Assembly: GCA_937988885.1 (NCBI GenBank)
Contig: CALKHR010000022.1
Location: forward strand, 62,001-126,000
From: an uncultured Roseiflexaceae bacterium
GTDB taxonomy: Bacteria > Chloroflexota > Chloroflexia > Chloroflexales > Roseiflexaceae
Direction: 5' to 3'
DNA: 64,000 nt
Shown here piece by piece: positions 52,666-61,861 of the stretch. Numbering within the stretch: position 1 is the stretch's first letter; each line of letters starts with the position of its first letter. The notes under the pieces are model-generated. The model worked only from the letters and a program-made list of their open reading frames with translations, was not told the origin of the DNA and ran no database searches. The translations under genes and the position numbers were made by a program.

Positions 52666-54105
52666 ATGTTGAAGCAAACGCTATATCGTCGTGCCTATGG
52701 CCAGTTTTTTACCCCTCGTGCGGTGGTCGCGCATTGTTACGAGTTGTTGATGGGCCTGTTGCCCCCGACGCCCCGTCTGCTCGATCCCGCCTGTGGCGAT
52801 GGTGCCTTTTTGCGCTTTGCCATCGCTCAATCCGTCACAGAACGGCACTTGGCCTATGGCAGCGAGATCGATGCCGATTTGGTGGCATCGCTGCGTGCCG
52901 ACGGCCTGCAGGTGCTCCACACCGATGGCCTCGACCCAGCAGGGCTGCCCGCCGATTCGTTCGATGTGGTCGTGGGCAACCCGCCCTTTGGCATCACAAC
53001 CTCTCGTTCTGAACCGCATACGCCCAGCGAAGTGCTGTTCCTGTTGCGCGCCCTGGAACTGGTGCGCCCCGGCGGCTACATCGCGTTGGTGTTGCCGAGC
53101 GGCGTGCTCGCCAACGAGAGCCTGCGGTGGGTGCGGGCGGATGTCCTGCGGCGCTGCACGGTGATGGCGGTCGTCAGTCTGCCGCGCACCGCCTTCCGCA
53201 AGACTGGCGCCAACGCAGTGTGCAGCGTGGTGGTGCTGCGCAAGGCCGAGGCACCGCCCAAACATCGAGCGTTTTTTGCCATCGCATCGCGCCTGAGCGA
53301 CCTGCCAGCGATTGCTATGAGCTTTCACAACCATCAGTCGCTCGCCCAACCGACGATGTTTTGGTTGCCCCAAAGCGCCGCGTTGGCGCAGCGCTTGGAC
53401 CCCGCGTTCTGGAATCCGGCCCGTCAACGTGTGCTCGATGCGATGGCGGAGCGTTTCCCGCTGCGCCCGCTCGGTGAACTGATCGGGCGAGCTAGCCTGA
53501 TCGTTGGCGATCATGTGCGGCCCTCGCGCGGCGAAGCGAAGGGGCCAAACCTGCCCTACGAGTATTACCAGACCCGCGAGTTTTTGCCGACGGGCTACAA
53601 CTACAGCATGATCGAGCACTGCGACGAACGGGCGTATCGGCGGTTGGCGCGCACTGCGGTGCAGCAGCACGATATCTTGGTGTCGTGCGCTGGGGTAGGC
53701 GGCGCGGGGCGCGGGCGCGTCTGCCTGGTGACGCATCGGCCTGGGCCCTCGTGCACTGGCGATATCGTGATTGTGCGGACGCAGCGAATCGCGCCGCACT
53801 TCCTGTTCCAGTTCCTGAGTTCGCGCGGTGGGCGCGAGCAGTTGCTGCGCTTGCAGAACGGGGTGGGCACGGCGAATCTGAGCGCCGACGAGTTGCTGCA
53901 AGTGCAGGTGCCTTTGCTGCCCTCCGCGCTGGAGCACGAACTGGCAGCGGGCTACGCCGAGGTCACGGCGGCGCACGATACGGCGATGGCGGCGTTGCGT
54001 ATGGGCGATCAGGCTCAATACGTGCGGGTGCGGCAACACGCCGAGAGGCTGCTGGCTGAGCGTATCGCCGCCTTGGAGGCGCTTTTGGGCCTTGATGTGA
54101 GTTGA
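52666..54105 (+). CDS. N6-adenine DNA methyltransferase with C-terminal specificity-like domain
   Basis: A 479-residue protein (ATG 52666, MLKQTLYRRAYGQFFTP; an in-frame GTG at 52648 adds six residues; neither has a strong ribosome-binding site). The N6_Mtase core has GQFFTPRAVV, RLLDPACGDGAFL (SAM motif I), SFDVVVGNPPFG (catalytic NPPF) and YIALVLPSGVLAN. From about 260 the chain looks like a type I S-subunit target-recognition domain: PLRPLGELIG, HDILVSCAGVGGAGRG and GTANLSADELLQVQVPLL, then a helical end. It should methylate adenine at a specific site. No restriction subunit is adjacent, so it is an orphan or solitary M-S fusion. Confidence 0.88.
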   Translation: MLKQTLYRRAYGQFFTPRAVVAHCYELLMGLLPPTPRLLDPACGDGAFLRFAIAQSVTERHLAYGSEIDADLVASLRADGLQVLHTDGLDPAGLPADSFDVVVGNPPFGITTSRSEPHTPSEVLFLLRALELVRPGGYIALVLPSGVLANESLRWVRADVLRRCTVMAVVSLPRTAFRKTGANAVCSVVVLRKAEAPPKHRAFFAIASRLSDLPAIAMSFHNHQSLAQPTMFWLPQSAALAQRLDPAFWNPARQRVLDAMAERFPLRPLGELIGRASLIVGDHVRPSRGEAKGPNLPYEYYQTREFLPTGYNYSMIEHCDERAYRRLARTAVQQHDILVSCAGVGGAGRGRVCLVTHRPGPSCTGDIVIVRTQRIAPHFLFQFLSSRGGREQLLRLQNGVGTANLSADELLQVQVPLLPSALEHELAAGYAEVTAAHDTAMAALRMGDQAQYVRVRQHAERLLAERIAALEALLGLDVS

Positions 54106-54110
54106 GATGC

Positions 54111-54905
54111 CTAGTTCCACCTAGTTAGAATCGTATCGCGTTGAAATAAGACCACCGCTCCCCACAGCATCAGGCCCGCGAATGCTGCGATAAGCAGGAT
54201 CGCTACAAGTGCAATGGATGGGCTGAGCACCAGAATGCCAAACATTTGGCTGAAGAAGAGCGCAAGAAACGGCACCACCAGGATGCTTGAGTATTGTTGA
54301 GCCGTGCGCGGATCGCTGGTGCGCGACGAGATCATCACCATCGCGGCGATCGCAATCAGACTCAGCAGCGGCGCGCAGAAGATCAGCAGCAACAGCCATC
54401 CCGGGCTGATCACCAGGCTGATCACGCGCGGATCGACGGCGCTGCTGCTCACTCCGATCATAAAAATCACACTTGCCAACCAACTCAACACCACGCTGGG
54501 GATGAGTGTGGCAAAGATTTTGCCGAGCAGCAACTCCCAGATCGTGATCGGCGCGGCCAACAGCGGTTCGAGCGTGCGGCCGGTCTTTTCGCCCACGATG
54601 CTGTACGCGGCGAGAATGCTGGGCAAGAGCATCGGCAACAGCAACATCAGGCTGGAGAACGACTGCCCCAACAGCGCTTGTGTGGCGGCCTGCTCGCTCA
54701 GTCCCGCGAAGGCTGGGTTCGCTTTGAGCAGTTCGCGGGTGAAGTCGTCGGTGCCGCTGCTCGCCGGGCTTAATCCAATGCCGAACAACGAGACGAGAGG
54801 GATGATCGACAACATGACTGGCAGGATCAGGATGCTCACAAGTAGCATACGCTGTTCCTTGAGTTCGAGCCACTCTTTGCTGATCACCACGCCGATCTTT
54901 TCCAT
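54111..54905 (-). CDS. ABC-2 type transporter permease
   Basis: A 264-residue permease with six TM helices. N-terminal VISKEWLELKEQRMLLVS; first TM ILILPVMLSIIPLVSLFGIG; an extracytoplasmic loop near 30-60; YSIVGEKTGRTLEPLLAAPI, the ABC-2 cytoplasmic motif; and four more hydrophobic segments up to VAILLIAAFAGLMLWGAVVL. It follows the ATPase gene with a 2-bp gap, forming an exporter. NatB-like by arrangement; cargo is unknown. Confidence 0.9.
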   Translation of the reverse strand: MEKIGVVISKEWLELKEQRMLLVSILILPVMLSIIPLVSLFGIGLSPASSGTDDFTRELLKANPAFAGLSEQAATQALLGQSFSSLMLLLPMLLPSILAAYSIVGEKTGRTLEPLLAAPITIWELLLGKIFATLIPSVVLSWLASVIFMIGVSSSAVDPRVISLVISPGWLLLLIFCAPLLSLIAIAAMVMISSRTSDPRTAQQYSSILVVPFLALFFSQMFGILVLSPSIALVAILLIAAFAGLMLWGAVVLFQRDTILTRWN

Positions 54906-54907
54906 AG

Positions 54908-55831
54908 CTACGCCTCCCCGATCAGTTTGAGATACACTTCTTCGAGCGTGGTGATGCGCGGCTCCACATAGCGGAGTTGTGCGCCAGCCGCCACCAGCGT
55001 CGCGATCAGCGTGGGGTTGTTGCGCTCAGGATCATCGAGCGAGACAGCGAGCGTATCGCTTGTCACCGCCACATCGCGCACAAACGGCAGCGCCTGCACG
55101 GTCGCCTGCCACGCCTGCGGCTCGCCGACCACCCGCACCAGCGTGGCCTGGTTGGCCAGTTGCGCCCGCAGATTGGTGGGCGTGTCGAGGTGCAGCAGAC
55201 GCCCGCGAAAGATCGCGAGCAGGTCGCAGAGCTCATCGGCTTCGGGGAGATTGTGCGTGGTGAGGAAAATCGTGCGTCCCTCAGATCGCAATTCCTTGAT
55301 CCAATCGCGTACAGTGCGGGCCGCTTCCGGGTCGAGGCCAACGGTGGGTTCGTCCAGAAACACTAGTTTCGGTTCGTGGAGCAGCGCCCGCACGATCGCC
55401 AACTTCTGACGCATGCCCTTTGAGAAGTGCCCCACCTTATCGTCGCGCCGCTCCCACAGGCCGAGCATGCGCAAGTAGCGCTCGGCTTGGCGCTCGGTCT
55501 CCGCCCGTGAGAGATCGTAGAGACGCCCGAAGAAGATCAGGTTCTGGAAGGCGCTCAACTTCTCGTACATCCCGGGCGTCTCGGTCAGCATGCCCACCGA
55601 GCGGCGAATCTGTTGATCATCCTGGCCCAAGGTGTAGCCGAGTACGCGGGCCGTACCCGCGCTGGGTTTGATCAGCGCCGTCAGCATGCGAACGGTGGTG
55701 GTTTTTCCGGCGCCGTTCGGCCCCAAAAAGCCGAACACCTTGCCACTCGGGATCGCCAACGTCAGACGGTCTACGGCTGTGAATGTGCCAAAGTTACGCG
55801 ATAAATTTTCGGTTTCGATTGCGAGTGTCAC
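54908..55831 (-). CDS. ABC transporter ATP-binding protein
   Basis: A 307-residue ABC ATPase of the DrrA/NatA/CcmA-like class. Walker A is FLGPNGAGKTTTVRML, Q-loop MLTETPGMYEKLS, signature HFSKGMRQKLAIVRALL, Walker B LVFLDEPTVGLDPEA, and switch His FLTTHNLPEADEL. The signature uses FSKGMRQK, as usual for this exporter class. A C-terminal extension of about 80 residues (DUF4162-like) follows. It is the first gene of a two-gene operon with the ABC-2 permease. Confidence 0.95.
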   Translation of the reverse strand: MTLAIETENLSRNFGTFTAVDRLTLAIPSGKVFGFLGPNGAGKTTTVRMLTALIKPSAGTARVLGYTLGQDDQQIRRSVGMLTETPGMYEKLSAFQNLIFFGRLYDLSRAETERQAERYLRMLGLWERRDDKVGHFSKGMRQKLAIVRALLHEPKLVFLDEPTVGLDPEAARTVRDWIKELRSEGRTIFLTTHNLPEADELCDLLAIFRGRLLHLDTPTNLRAQLANQATLVRVVGEPQAWQATVQALPFVRDVAVTSDTLAVSLDDPERNNPTLIATLVAAGAQLRYVEPRITTLEEVYLKLIGEA

Positions 55832-55997
55832 ACGGTTTCCTTTGTGTGCAATTGTGCTGGCATTATTCTAGTGGGTCGCGAACGAATGAGCAAACGAAAC
55901 GCCATTTATGCGTAAAACGTTGTATCAAGTGTAAACATTCGTGTGGGGCGTATGTTGCAGAGAGTGTGAATGACATAAGCATGAAAGGGCATTCTTG

Positions 55998-57674
55998 ATG
56001 CAACAGGAATTAATAAATCAGCCTGTTCGGCAGAGTCGGGTTGGTGGTATCATCGGCGGCCTGTTATTTGTGCCCGCCTTGTTATATGGGCTTGTTGTGT
56101 TGCTTTGGCCCAGCCTGCGAACGATCTCAACAAGTATGATGAAAACGAGGTTTTTTGGGCCTGGCCAATGGGTCGGCTTAGAGAACTATCGTGCGATGTT
56201 GAGCAATGGCCAAGTTGCTGGGGCTTTTGGCTTCACTGCGCTGCTGATCGGCGTGCGCTTGATTGTCGTGGCGCTCGTGTTGACGTTGTTGATCTGGGCG
56301 TTTCGGCAGATCGGCGGGCGCGGGCGTTCGGCGATATTGTGGCTGTTCGCGTTGCCGTTGGCCTTGTTTTCGCCAACCGCAATGGCGATAGCGTGGCGAA
56401 CGCGGTTTGCTGGCTCTATGATGCTCGTCTCGCCGGATAGCGCTCGATGGGCGTTTATCGGCGTTGATGCACTGCTCACATTTGGCGTTGTGCTGGGAAT
56501 AGGCGCAGTGTGTGCATATTTGCTCAGCTATCGGCAACCCGATGGGCAGACACGGCGGAACCCTACGCTCATCACGGTTTTGTGCGCTCTGTTTGCGGTG
56601 ATCGCGTTGGGGCTTCAGAGTTGGTCGCTCGGCATGGCGCTCACCAATGGTGGTCCGCAAAACGCGACGCAGAGTGTCAGTTTTTTGGCGTATAGAATAT
56701 CGTTCCAGTTCATGGATTTTGGTTCGGGGGCTGCGCTCAACACGATACTGATGCTGATTGTGGGGGTGCTGGGCGTGATCACGGCGGTGCTATTGATCGC
56801 CAACGAGGTGCAGATCGCGCCCGCCTCGCCGCGCGCTGAGCCAGTCGGTGGCGGCAGCCGGATCGCTGCGTTGGCCGTGCTAGCGGTGCTGTTGCTGATC
56901 GGCCTGTTCGGGTTGAGCCCATTGTTTGCTGCGATGCGTTCCTCCTCCGGCGTCCTCTCGTTGTTCGGTGTACCGAGCAGTTCATCGGAGTTTCTGCCGA
57001 CCGAGGAGGTTATGCGGGCGTCGGTGCTCGGCTTTATGCCATCCTTGTTGAGCGTTCTGGTGGTGCAGGTGCCGTTCACCTACTTGACCGCCTTGGCGAT
57101 CGGTTGGCTGCGACCGTTGGGGCGCTACAGCGAGTGGTTGCTGTTGCTGCTGGCCCCGTGGCTGTTTATGACGGACTTTCCGCTGGCTCTGACGTTTTTC
57201 GAGCAATACCAGAGGCTGGGGTTGTTGAACTCGCTCGCGGCGCTGCAGACGCCGTTTCTGCTCTGTATCCCGGGTGTGTTCGTGCTCACATTCTTCTTCA
57301 AGGGGCACCAGCCTCATTGGGAGGCCGCCCGACAGCGCCAGGAGCCGTACGCCTTCCTGCGCTTGGTGTTGTTGCCCTCGCTGCCGTTGGTGATCATGCT
57401 CGCTGTGGGCCTGCTGATCGTGCAGACGCGCGCGCTCTACTGGCCGTTCTTGATGCTCAATGACCCTAACCTCTCGGTGGGCACAGTCACGTTGATACGA
57501 TTGATGAGTGGCTTCATAGCCGATCCTGCGGAGATATCCCTGCTGATCGCGCCGCTGAGCCTGAGTTTCAGCGCGGTGTGGTTTGTGGTGCTGGGTGTGT
57601 TGCTGGCGTTTGGCCTGCCTGGGTTGCACCTGCGTGCGGGTGGGGAAGGGGCGAGCGACCACCGTTTGGGCTAA
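55998..57674 (+). CDS. Single-chain fusion of two sugar ABC permease halves (MalF-MalG-like)
   Basis: A 558-residue protein with about twelve TM helices. ATG at 55998 after AAAGGGCATTC. The first half resembles MalF/UgpA permeases: FVPALLYGLVVLLWPSLRTI, GLENYRAMLSNGQVAGAF, ALTNGGPQNATQSVSFLAY. The second half resembles MalG/UgpE: ALTFFEQYQRLGLLNS, VLTFFFKGHQPHWEAARQ (EAA-like loop), PYAFLRLVLLPSLPLVIM and LYWPFLMLNDPNLSVG. These subunits are normally two genes. No substrate-binding protein or ATPase is nearby; the ABC-2 ATPase upstream is on the other strand and of another class. Confidence 0.78.
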   Translation: MQQELINQPVRQSRVGGIIGGLLFVPALLYGLVVLLWPSLRTISTSMMKTRFFGPGQWVGLENYRAMLSNGQVAGAFGFTALLIGVRLIVVALVLTLLIWAFRQIGGRGRSAILWLFALPLALFSPTAMAIAWRTRFAGSMMLVSPDSARWAFIGVDALLTFGVVLGIGAVCAYLLSYRQPDGQTRRNPTLITVLCALFAVIALGLQSWSLGMALTNGGPQNATQSVSFLAYRISFQFMDFGSGAALNTILMLIVGVLGVITAVLLIANEVQIAPASPRAEPVGGGSRIAALAVLAVLLLIGLFGLSPLFAAMRSSSGVLSLFGVPSSSSEFLPTEEVMRASVLGFMPSLLSVLVVQVPFTYLTALAIGWLRPLGRYSEWLLLLLAPWLFMTDFPLALTFFEQYQRLGLLNSLAALQTPFLLCIPGVFVLTFFFKGHQPHWEAARQRQEPYAFLRLVLLPSLPLVIMLAVGLLIVQTRALYWPFLMLNDPNLSVGTVTLIRLMSGFIADPAEISLLIAPLSLSFSAVWFVVLGVLLAFGLPGLHLRAGGEGASDHRLG

Positions 57675-57734
57675 AATGTGTGTAGTGGGGGAGGTTTGCG
57701 CAACATCGCCTCCCCTGTTAAACTACGCGCTACT

Positions 57735-58697
57735 ATGCCCACGATAAGCACAATCATTGTTTCATACAACACTCGTGAACTGCTCCGCGATTGCCTGGAC
57801 TCGCTCCGTCGGGTCACGCTTCCGAATCGGGTCGTCGTGGTCGATTGCGCATCGCACGATGGTAGCGCCGAGATGGTGCGCACGGCGTTTCCCGAGGTGC
57901 TGCTGCTCGAACCGGGCCGCAACCTGGGCTTTGCGGGCGCGAATAATCTGGGTCTGGCGGCGCTCGGGCTGATCGCCCACAATGAGCAGCCTGCGCTCGC
58001 CGACACGCCACCCGACTACGTGCTGTTGCTCAACCCCGATACGCTCGTGCGCGAGAACGCGATCGAGCAGATGGTGGCGTTCCTCGAAGCGCACCCTCGT
58101 GTGGGGGCGGTTGGCCCTCGTTTGCTGAACCCCGATGGCTCGTATCAAGCGGCGGCGTTCCGCTTCCCCACGCTCTCAATGACGGTGCTCGATCTGTTCC
58201 CGCCCGGCGAGGTGCTGCCAGGGCGCTTGTACAACTCCTGGTGGCATGGGCGCTACCCGCAGGAGCAGCGCGATTCGGAGCCGTTCCCGATCGATCACCC
58301 GCTGGGCGCCTGCATATTGGCGCGCCGTGCGGCGGTGGAGCAGATCGGCGGCCTCGATGATGGCTTCTTTATGTACGCCGAGGAAGTCGATTGGTGCTAC
58401 CGCATGCGCCAAGCCGGTTGGGCGATTTGGCAGGTGCCAGCCGCGCAGATCGTTCACTTCGGCGGGGCATCGACCAGCCAATTGCGCAGCCGCATGTTCA
58501 TCACCCTGTACGAGAGCCGTTTGCGCTTCTTCCGCAAGCACTACCGACCAACCCTGGTGCGTTGGCATCGTCGCATTATTCGGCTGGGGATGCTACGCGC
58601 CAACTTGCGATTGTGGTATGCCTACCTGACGGGCAAACTGAATCGCGATGAGTTGCGGGCGCAGTTGTGGACCCACGGTAGCGTATTTCAACTATGA
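57735..58697 (+). CDS. Family 2 glycosyltransferase
   Basis: A 320-residue GT-A fold transferase. ATG at 57735 (MPTISTIIVSYNTRELL). Motifs: VVVDCASHDGSAEM, GFAGANNLGLAAL, LLLNPDTLVRENAIEQM (NPDT as DXD equivalent), GAVGPRLLNPDGSYQ, DHPLGACILARRAAVE and YAEEVDWCYRMRQAG (catalytic Glu/Asp). It resembles WbbL-type rhamnosyltransferases. Its stop overlaps the next start (ATGA), so the two are coupled. It is the first gene of a surface-glycan cluster. Confidence 0.94.
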   Translation: MPTISTIIVSYNTRELLRDCLDSLRRVTLPNRVVVVDCASHDGSAEMVRTAFPEVLLLEPGRNLGFAGANNLGLAALGLIAHNEQPALADTPPDYVLLLNPDTLVRENAIEQMVAFLEAHPRVGAVGPRLLNPDGSYQAAAFRFPTLSMTVLDLFPPGEVLPGRLYNSWWHGRYPQEQRDSEPFPIDHPLGACILARRAAVEQIGGLDDGFFMYAEEVDWCYRMRQAGWAIWQVPAAQIVHFGGASTSQLRSRMFITLYESRLRFFRKHYRPTLVRWHRRIIRLGMLRANLRLWYAYLTGKLNRDELRAQLWTHGSVFQL

Positions 58698-59455
58698 GCC
58701 TAAGCGTTGTTATTATTGCTCGTGATGAGCAACGCCATATTGCTGGCGCCATTGAGAGCACCTACGACCTAGCGGATCAGTGTTTGGTGCTGCTCGACGA
58801 TCGCACCACCGATTCGAGCGCGCTGATCGCCCATTCGCGCGGTGCCGATGTGCGGATCGAGCCGTGGCGCGGCTTCCCTGCCCAGCGCAACCGTGCCCTC
58901 GACTTGTGCACCAGCGATTGGGTGCTGTTCCTCGACGCCGATGAGCGCATCACTAACGAATTGCGCATCGAGATCCGCCAGATCGTTTCAGATGTGGGCA
59001 ACACGACAGCGGGCTACTGGATTCCTCGCTATAATCAATTCTTCCACAAGATAGTGCGGGGTGGTGGTTGGTACCCCGACTATCAGCTGCGGTTGATGCG
59101 CCGCCAGCGCGCCCGCTACGACGAAACGCGATTAGTTCACGAATTGGTCCAACTTGATGGCTCTGCCGAATATCTGCACGGCCATCTGCTACACTTCAAT
59201 ATCGAGCGGTTAGACGAATTTTGGTCGAAGCAGACCAGTTATGCCATTCAAGAGGCGCAGACGCTCTTCCTGGCCGGACGTCGCACACAGTGGCGCAACT
59301 TTATCGGCGCTCCGTTGCGCGAATTTCGGCGGCGCTATATTCAGTTGCGTGGCTACCGTGATGGTTTCTTGGGACTGTTTCTCTGCGCAGCGCTCGCCTA
59401 CTTCGAGATCGTCAAATTTGCGCATCTCAAAGGGTTGGAGCTCAGTGAAAGGTGA
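58694..59455 (+). CDS. Family 2 glycosyltransferase (WaaE/KdtX-like)
   Basis: A 253-residue GT2 enzyme. LSVVIIARDEQRHIAGAIES at the start, VLLDDRTTDSSALI, WVLFLDADERITNEL (DADE metal motif), TAGYWIPRYNQFFHKIV and LMRRQRARYDETRLVHE. The N(A)RDE-type start and LDADE motif are typical of LPS core/beta-glycosyltransferases of the WaaE group. The C-terminus has a hydrophobic segment (FLGLFLCAALAYFEIV) that may attach it to the membrane. It overlaps the upstream transferase by 4 bp. Confidence 0.94.
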   Translation: MSLSVVIIARDEQRHIAGAIESTYDLADQCLVLLDDRTTDSSALIAHSRGADVRIEPWRGFPAQRNRALDLCTSDWVLFLDADERITNELRIEIRQIVSDVGNTTAGYWIPRYNQFFHKIVRGGGWYPDYQLRLMRRQRARYDETRLVHELVQLDGSAEYLHGHLLHFNIERLDEFWSKQTSYAIQEAQTLFLAGRRTQWRNFIGAPLREFRRRYIQLRGYRDGFLGLFLCAALAYFEIVKFAHLKGLELSER

Positions 59456-59461
59456 CCGCGT

Positions 59462-60094
59462 ATGACCGATTTCGTCTATCACTATCGACGCCGCCACCTC
59501 AGCGGCAAAGTGAGTATCTCGATCACCTCCGGCACCGCGATCGTGCAGCGCGATGACGCGCAGAACAGCGTCTACGATTACCGCTTGGCCCATTCCGCCT
59601 ACACCACGCCTGTGACGGGGCGGCGCGGCTCGCGCACCGTCACGATCCAGCGGCCCGACCCGCTCGCGACCCGCCTGTGGCTCTGGCCCGACCGACCGTT
59701 GCGCCTGCATCAGCAGTTCGATGCGGCTGGACGAACGACGCTCTACCGCATCGATTTCGCCTCGCCGCCGCATCGCCAAGACCCGAACTTCTACCAAACC
59801 GATCTCTACCTCGACATGTTCATTACCGCCGATGCGCGAGAGTACGCCATCTTGGACGAGGATGAACTTGAGCAAGCGCATCGGCAAGGGCTGATCAGCG
59901 ACGAACAGCATACGCTTGTGCTTCGCCAGGCCGATGAACTGGTGAACTTGCTCGAACATCAACAGTTCGAGGGATGGCTGGCGAGTTGGTGCGATAAGCC
60001 GTTCTCGTTGGGCTCTTTGCACGACACACCGCACTGGCAGTATCGCAAGTATGCCCCCAACGAGCCGTCCGGCTGGCCGCTAGGAGTCGCCTGA
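59462..60094 (+). CDS. DUF402 family protein
   Basis: A 210-residue protein with the DUF402/FomD-like barrel: LWLWPDRPLRLHQQFDAAG, FYQTDLYLDMFITADAREYA and YAILDEDELEQAHRQGLI; the D-x-x-x-D-E acidic cluster binds metal in known members, which hydrolyse nucleoside diphosphates or nucleotide conjugates. It starts 6 bp after the second glycosyltransferase and its stop overlaps the next start by one base (TGATG). Its place between glycosyltransferases suggests a role in nucleotide-sugar turnover, which is inference. Confidence 0.88.
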   Translation: MTDFVYHYRRRHLSGKVSISITSGTAIVQRDDAQNSVYDYRLAHSAYTTPVTGRRGSRTVTIQRPDPLATRLWLWPDRPLRLHQQFDAAGRTTLYRIDFASPPHRQDPNFYQTDLYLDMFITADAREYAILDEDELEQAHRQGLISDEQHTLVLRQADELVNLLEHQQFEGWLASWCDKPFSLGSLHDTPHWQYRKYAPNEPSGWPLGVA

Positions 60095-61044
60095 TGGTGC
60101 GGTTGGCGATCGTCATTGTTTCGTGGAATACTCGCGAGTTGCTGGCCCGCTGCATCGAATCGTTGGAGCGAGCGCTCGTCGATGCGCCGTTTGCCACACA
60201 GATCGTGGTGGTCGATAACGCCTCGCACGATGGCACGCCCGCCATGCTGCGCGAGAAGTTCCCCAATGTAGAGTTGATCGAAACGGGCGCGAATTTAGGC
60301 TTCGCGGGCGGCAACAACGTCGCATTGCGCCAACTGCTCGCGATGCCGAACCCGCCCGAGTACGTGTTCCTGCTCAACCCCGATACCGAGGTGGTGGAAG
60401 ATGCCGTTCAGCGCATGATCGCCTATTTGGAGGCACACCCCGATGTGGCGGTGGTCGGCCCGCGCTTGCGCTACCCCGATGGCAGCATCCAGCCATCGCG
60501 GCGGCGATTCCCCACGCCGGGCGTGTTCTTCTGGGAGAGTACGCCGTTGGAGCAGTGGTGGCGCTCGAACCCTTGGGCGCAGCGCTATCGCATGGCCGAC
60601 ACGCCCGACGATATCGAGCAGGATGTGGATTGGTTGGTGGGTGCGGCGCTGTTGGTGCGGCGCAGCGTGATCGAGCGGGCGGGTCTGCTCGACGAAGGCT
60701 TCTTGATGTACTCGGAGGAGTTGGAGTGGCAGCAGCGCATTCAGCGCGCATCAAACGGTAGTGCACATCGGGTGGTGTACCTACCTGATGCTCTCATTCT
60801 GCATCACGAAGGCCAAAGCAGCGCACAGGCGCCAGCGCAACGCTACATCAACTTCCAGCGTAGCCGCATTCGTCATGCGCGCATGTGCTACGGCGCTGGA
60901 TTCGCTATGCTCTTGCAGGCTTGGCTTCGTTTAGCCTATGCGGTTGAATACGCGACCGAAGCGGCGAAGTGGATTGTGGGGCACAAACGCCCGCTCCGCG
61001 CCGAGCGAATGCGTGTGTACCGCCAAGTTATCACCCACATCTAA
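60094..61044 (+). CDS. Family 2 glycosyltransferase (rhamnosyltransferase-like)
   Basis: A 316-residue GT2 enzyme closely related in layout to the one at 57735-58697. Motifs: VIVSWNTRELLARCIESLE, VVVDNASHDGTPAML, GFAGGNNVALRQL, LLNPDTEVVEDAVQRM, PDGSIQPSRRRFPTP, VDWLVGAALLVRRSV and YSEELEWQQRIQ. Last gene of the four-gene unit. Together these enzymes likely extend a cell-surface polysaccharide or glycolipid. Confidence 0.94.
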   Translation: MVRLAIVIVSWNTRELLARCIESLERALVDAPFATQIVVVDNASHDGTPAMLREKFPNVELIETGANLGFAGGNNVALRQLLAMPNPPEYVFLLNPDTEVVEDAVQRMIAYLEAHPDVAVVGPRLRYPDGSIQPSRRRFPTPGVFFWESTPLEQWWRSNPWAQRYRMADTPDDIEQDVDWLVGAALLVRRSVIERAGLLDEGFLMYSEELEWQQRIQRASNGSAHRVVYLPDALILHHEGQSSAQAPAQRYINFQRSRIRHARMCYGAGFAMLLQAWLRLAYAVEYATEAAKWIVGHKRPLRAERMRVYRQVITHI

Positions 61045-61372
61045 TAACTCTTACTACAGAAAAGTGCTGTGAAAGCAAAGGCTCGATGTCATGTTGGATG
61101 GGACGAACTCATCCAAGAATGCAATCATACATCTCGCCAGAAGATCTAGATACTTCGAGAGATTAGCGCGGCTTGCTCAAGAAAAAGGTTATATTGGCCT
61201 TGTCGCAATCCGGCTTCTCCTCCACATCCCTTTCCTCCAACCGTGTGGGTGAGTGTAGAAGATTCGTCGGCGACATGGCAGACGAATATGTTGAAGAGAT
61301 CAAACGTTGATCTGGCTTGAGCGATATGTTAGGAGCTATGGTGTGCTCCTCATTGGCGAACGACTGTAAGCA
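61045..61372. other. Gap after the glycosyltransferase cluster
   Basis: No recognised gene. A 54-codon plus-strand frame (61091-61255, MLDGTNSSKNAIIHLARRS...) has AAAGG upstream and an amphipathic sequence ending LVAIRLLLHIPFLQPCG, but no family; it may be a small gene or a remnant. The MarR gene ends at the right edge. Confidence 0.4.
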
Positions 61373-61861
61373 CTAGCTACCGACTGCCTTGAGGCGGTTG
61401 CCGCCAGTGAGATCCTCCTGTAGTGCATCGGTGAACAGGCGCAGCAGATTCGCGAAGTTGGCCAATTGCTCATCGGTGAAGCGCGACAGGATGCGGTACA
61501 TATCCTCGCGTCGGGCTGCGATCACACGTTGGGCGCGTTCCTCTCCCAATGGCGTGAGCCTGACCTCCACAGCTCGGCGATCATCGGCTGCGTGCGCGCG
61601 CTCGACGAGTCCATCCTGGATCAAACGATCCACAATGCCTGTCACCGTGCCACCTGATTGCCGAGTCGCTTCCACCAGCGTCCCCATGCGACATGAACCG
61701 TATTGTTGGATAACAAGGAGTGTGACCATTTGGGGCATCGTAAGATCGAGTTCGGGTTGCATGAGTGTTTGGATCGCCTGTTTTTGGGCTTGCCAAGTCA
61801 CTTCATCGATGAGCCGATCAATCGCTGCAATCTGTTCGTCGCGCGTTATACGTTCAGTCAT
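61373..61861 (-). CDS. MarR family transcriptional regulator
   Basis: A 162-residue winged-helix regulator. ATG at 61861 (MTERITRDEQIAAIDRLI) is preceded by GGAGGGTGGG. Recognition helix region MGTLVEATRQSGGTVTGIVDRLIQDGLVERAHAADDRRAVEV split over DNA-binding helix and wing, then LTPLGEERAQRVI. MarR proteins dimerise and respond to small ligands, usually repressing a neighbouring gene. No obvious target gene lies next to it on the other side: the gap to pepF is about 700 bp. CTTAGG and CCTAAG half-sites around 61911-61973 could be its operator. Confidence 0.93.
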   Translation of the reverse strand: MTERITRDEQIAAIDRLIDEVTWQAQKQAIQTLMQPELDLTMPQMVTLLVIQQYGSCRMGTLVEATRQSGGTVTGIVDRLIQDGLVERAHAADDRRAVEVRLTPLGEERAQRVIAARREDMYRILSRFTDEQLANFANLLRLFTDALQEDLTGGNRLKAVGS

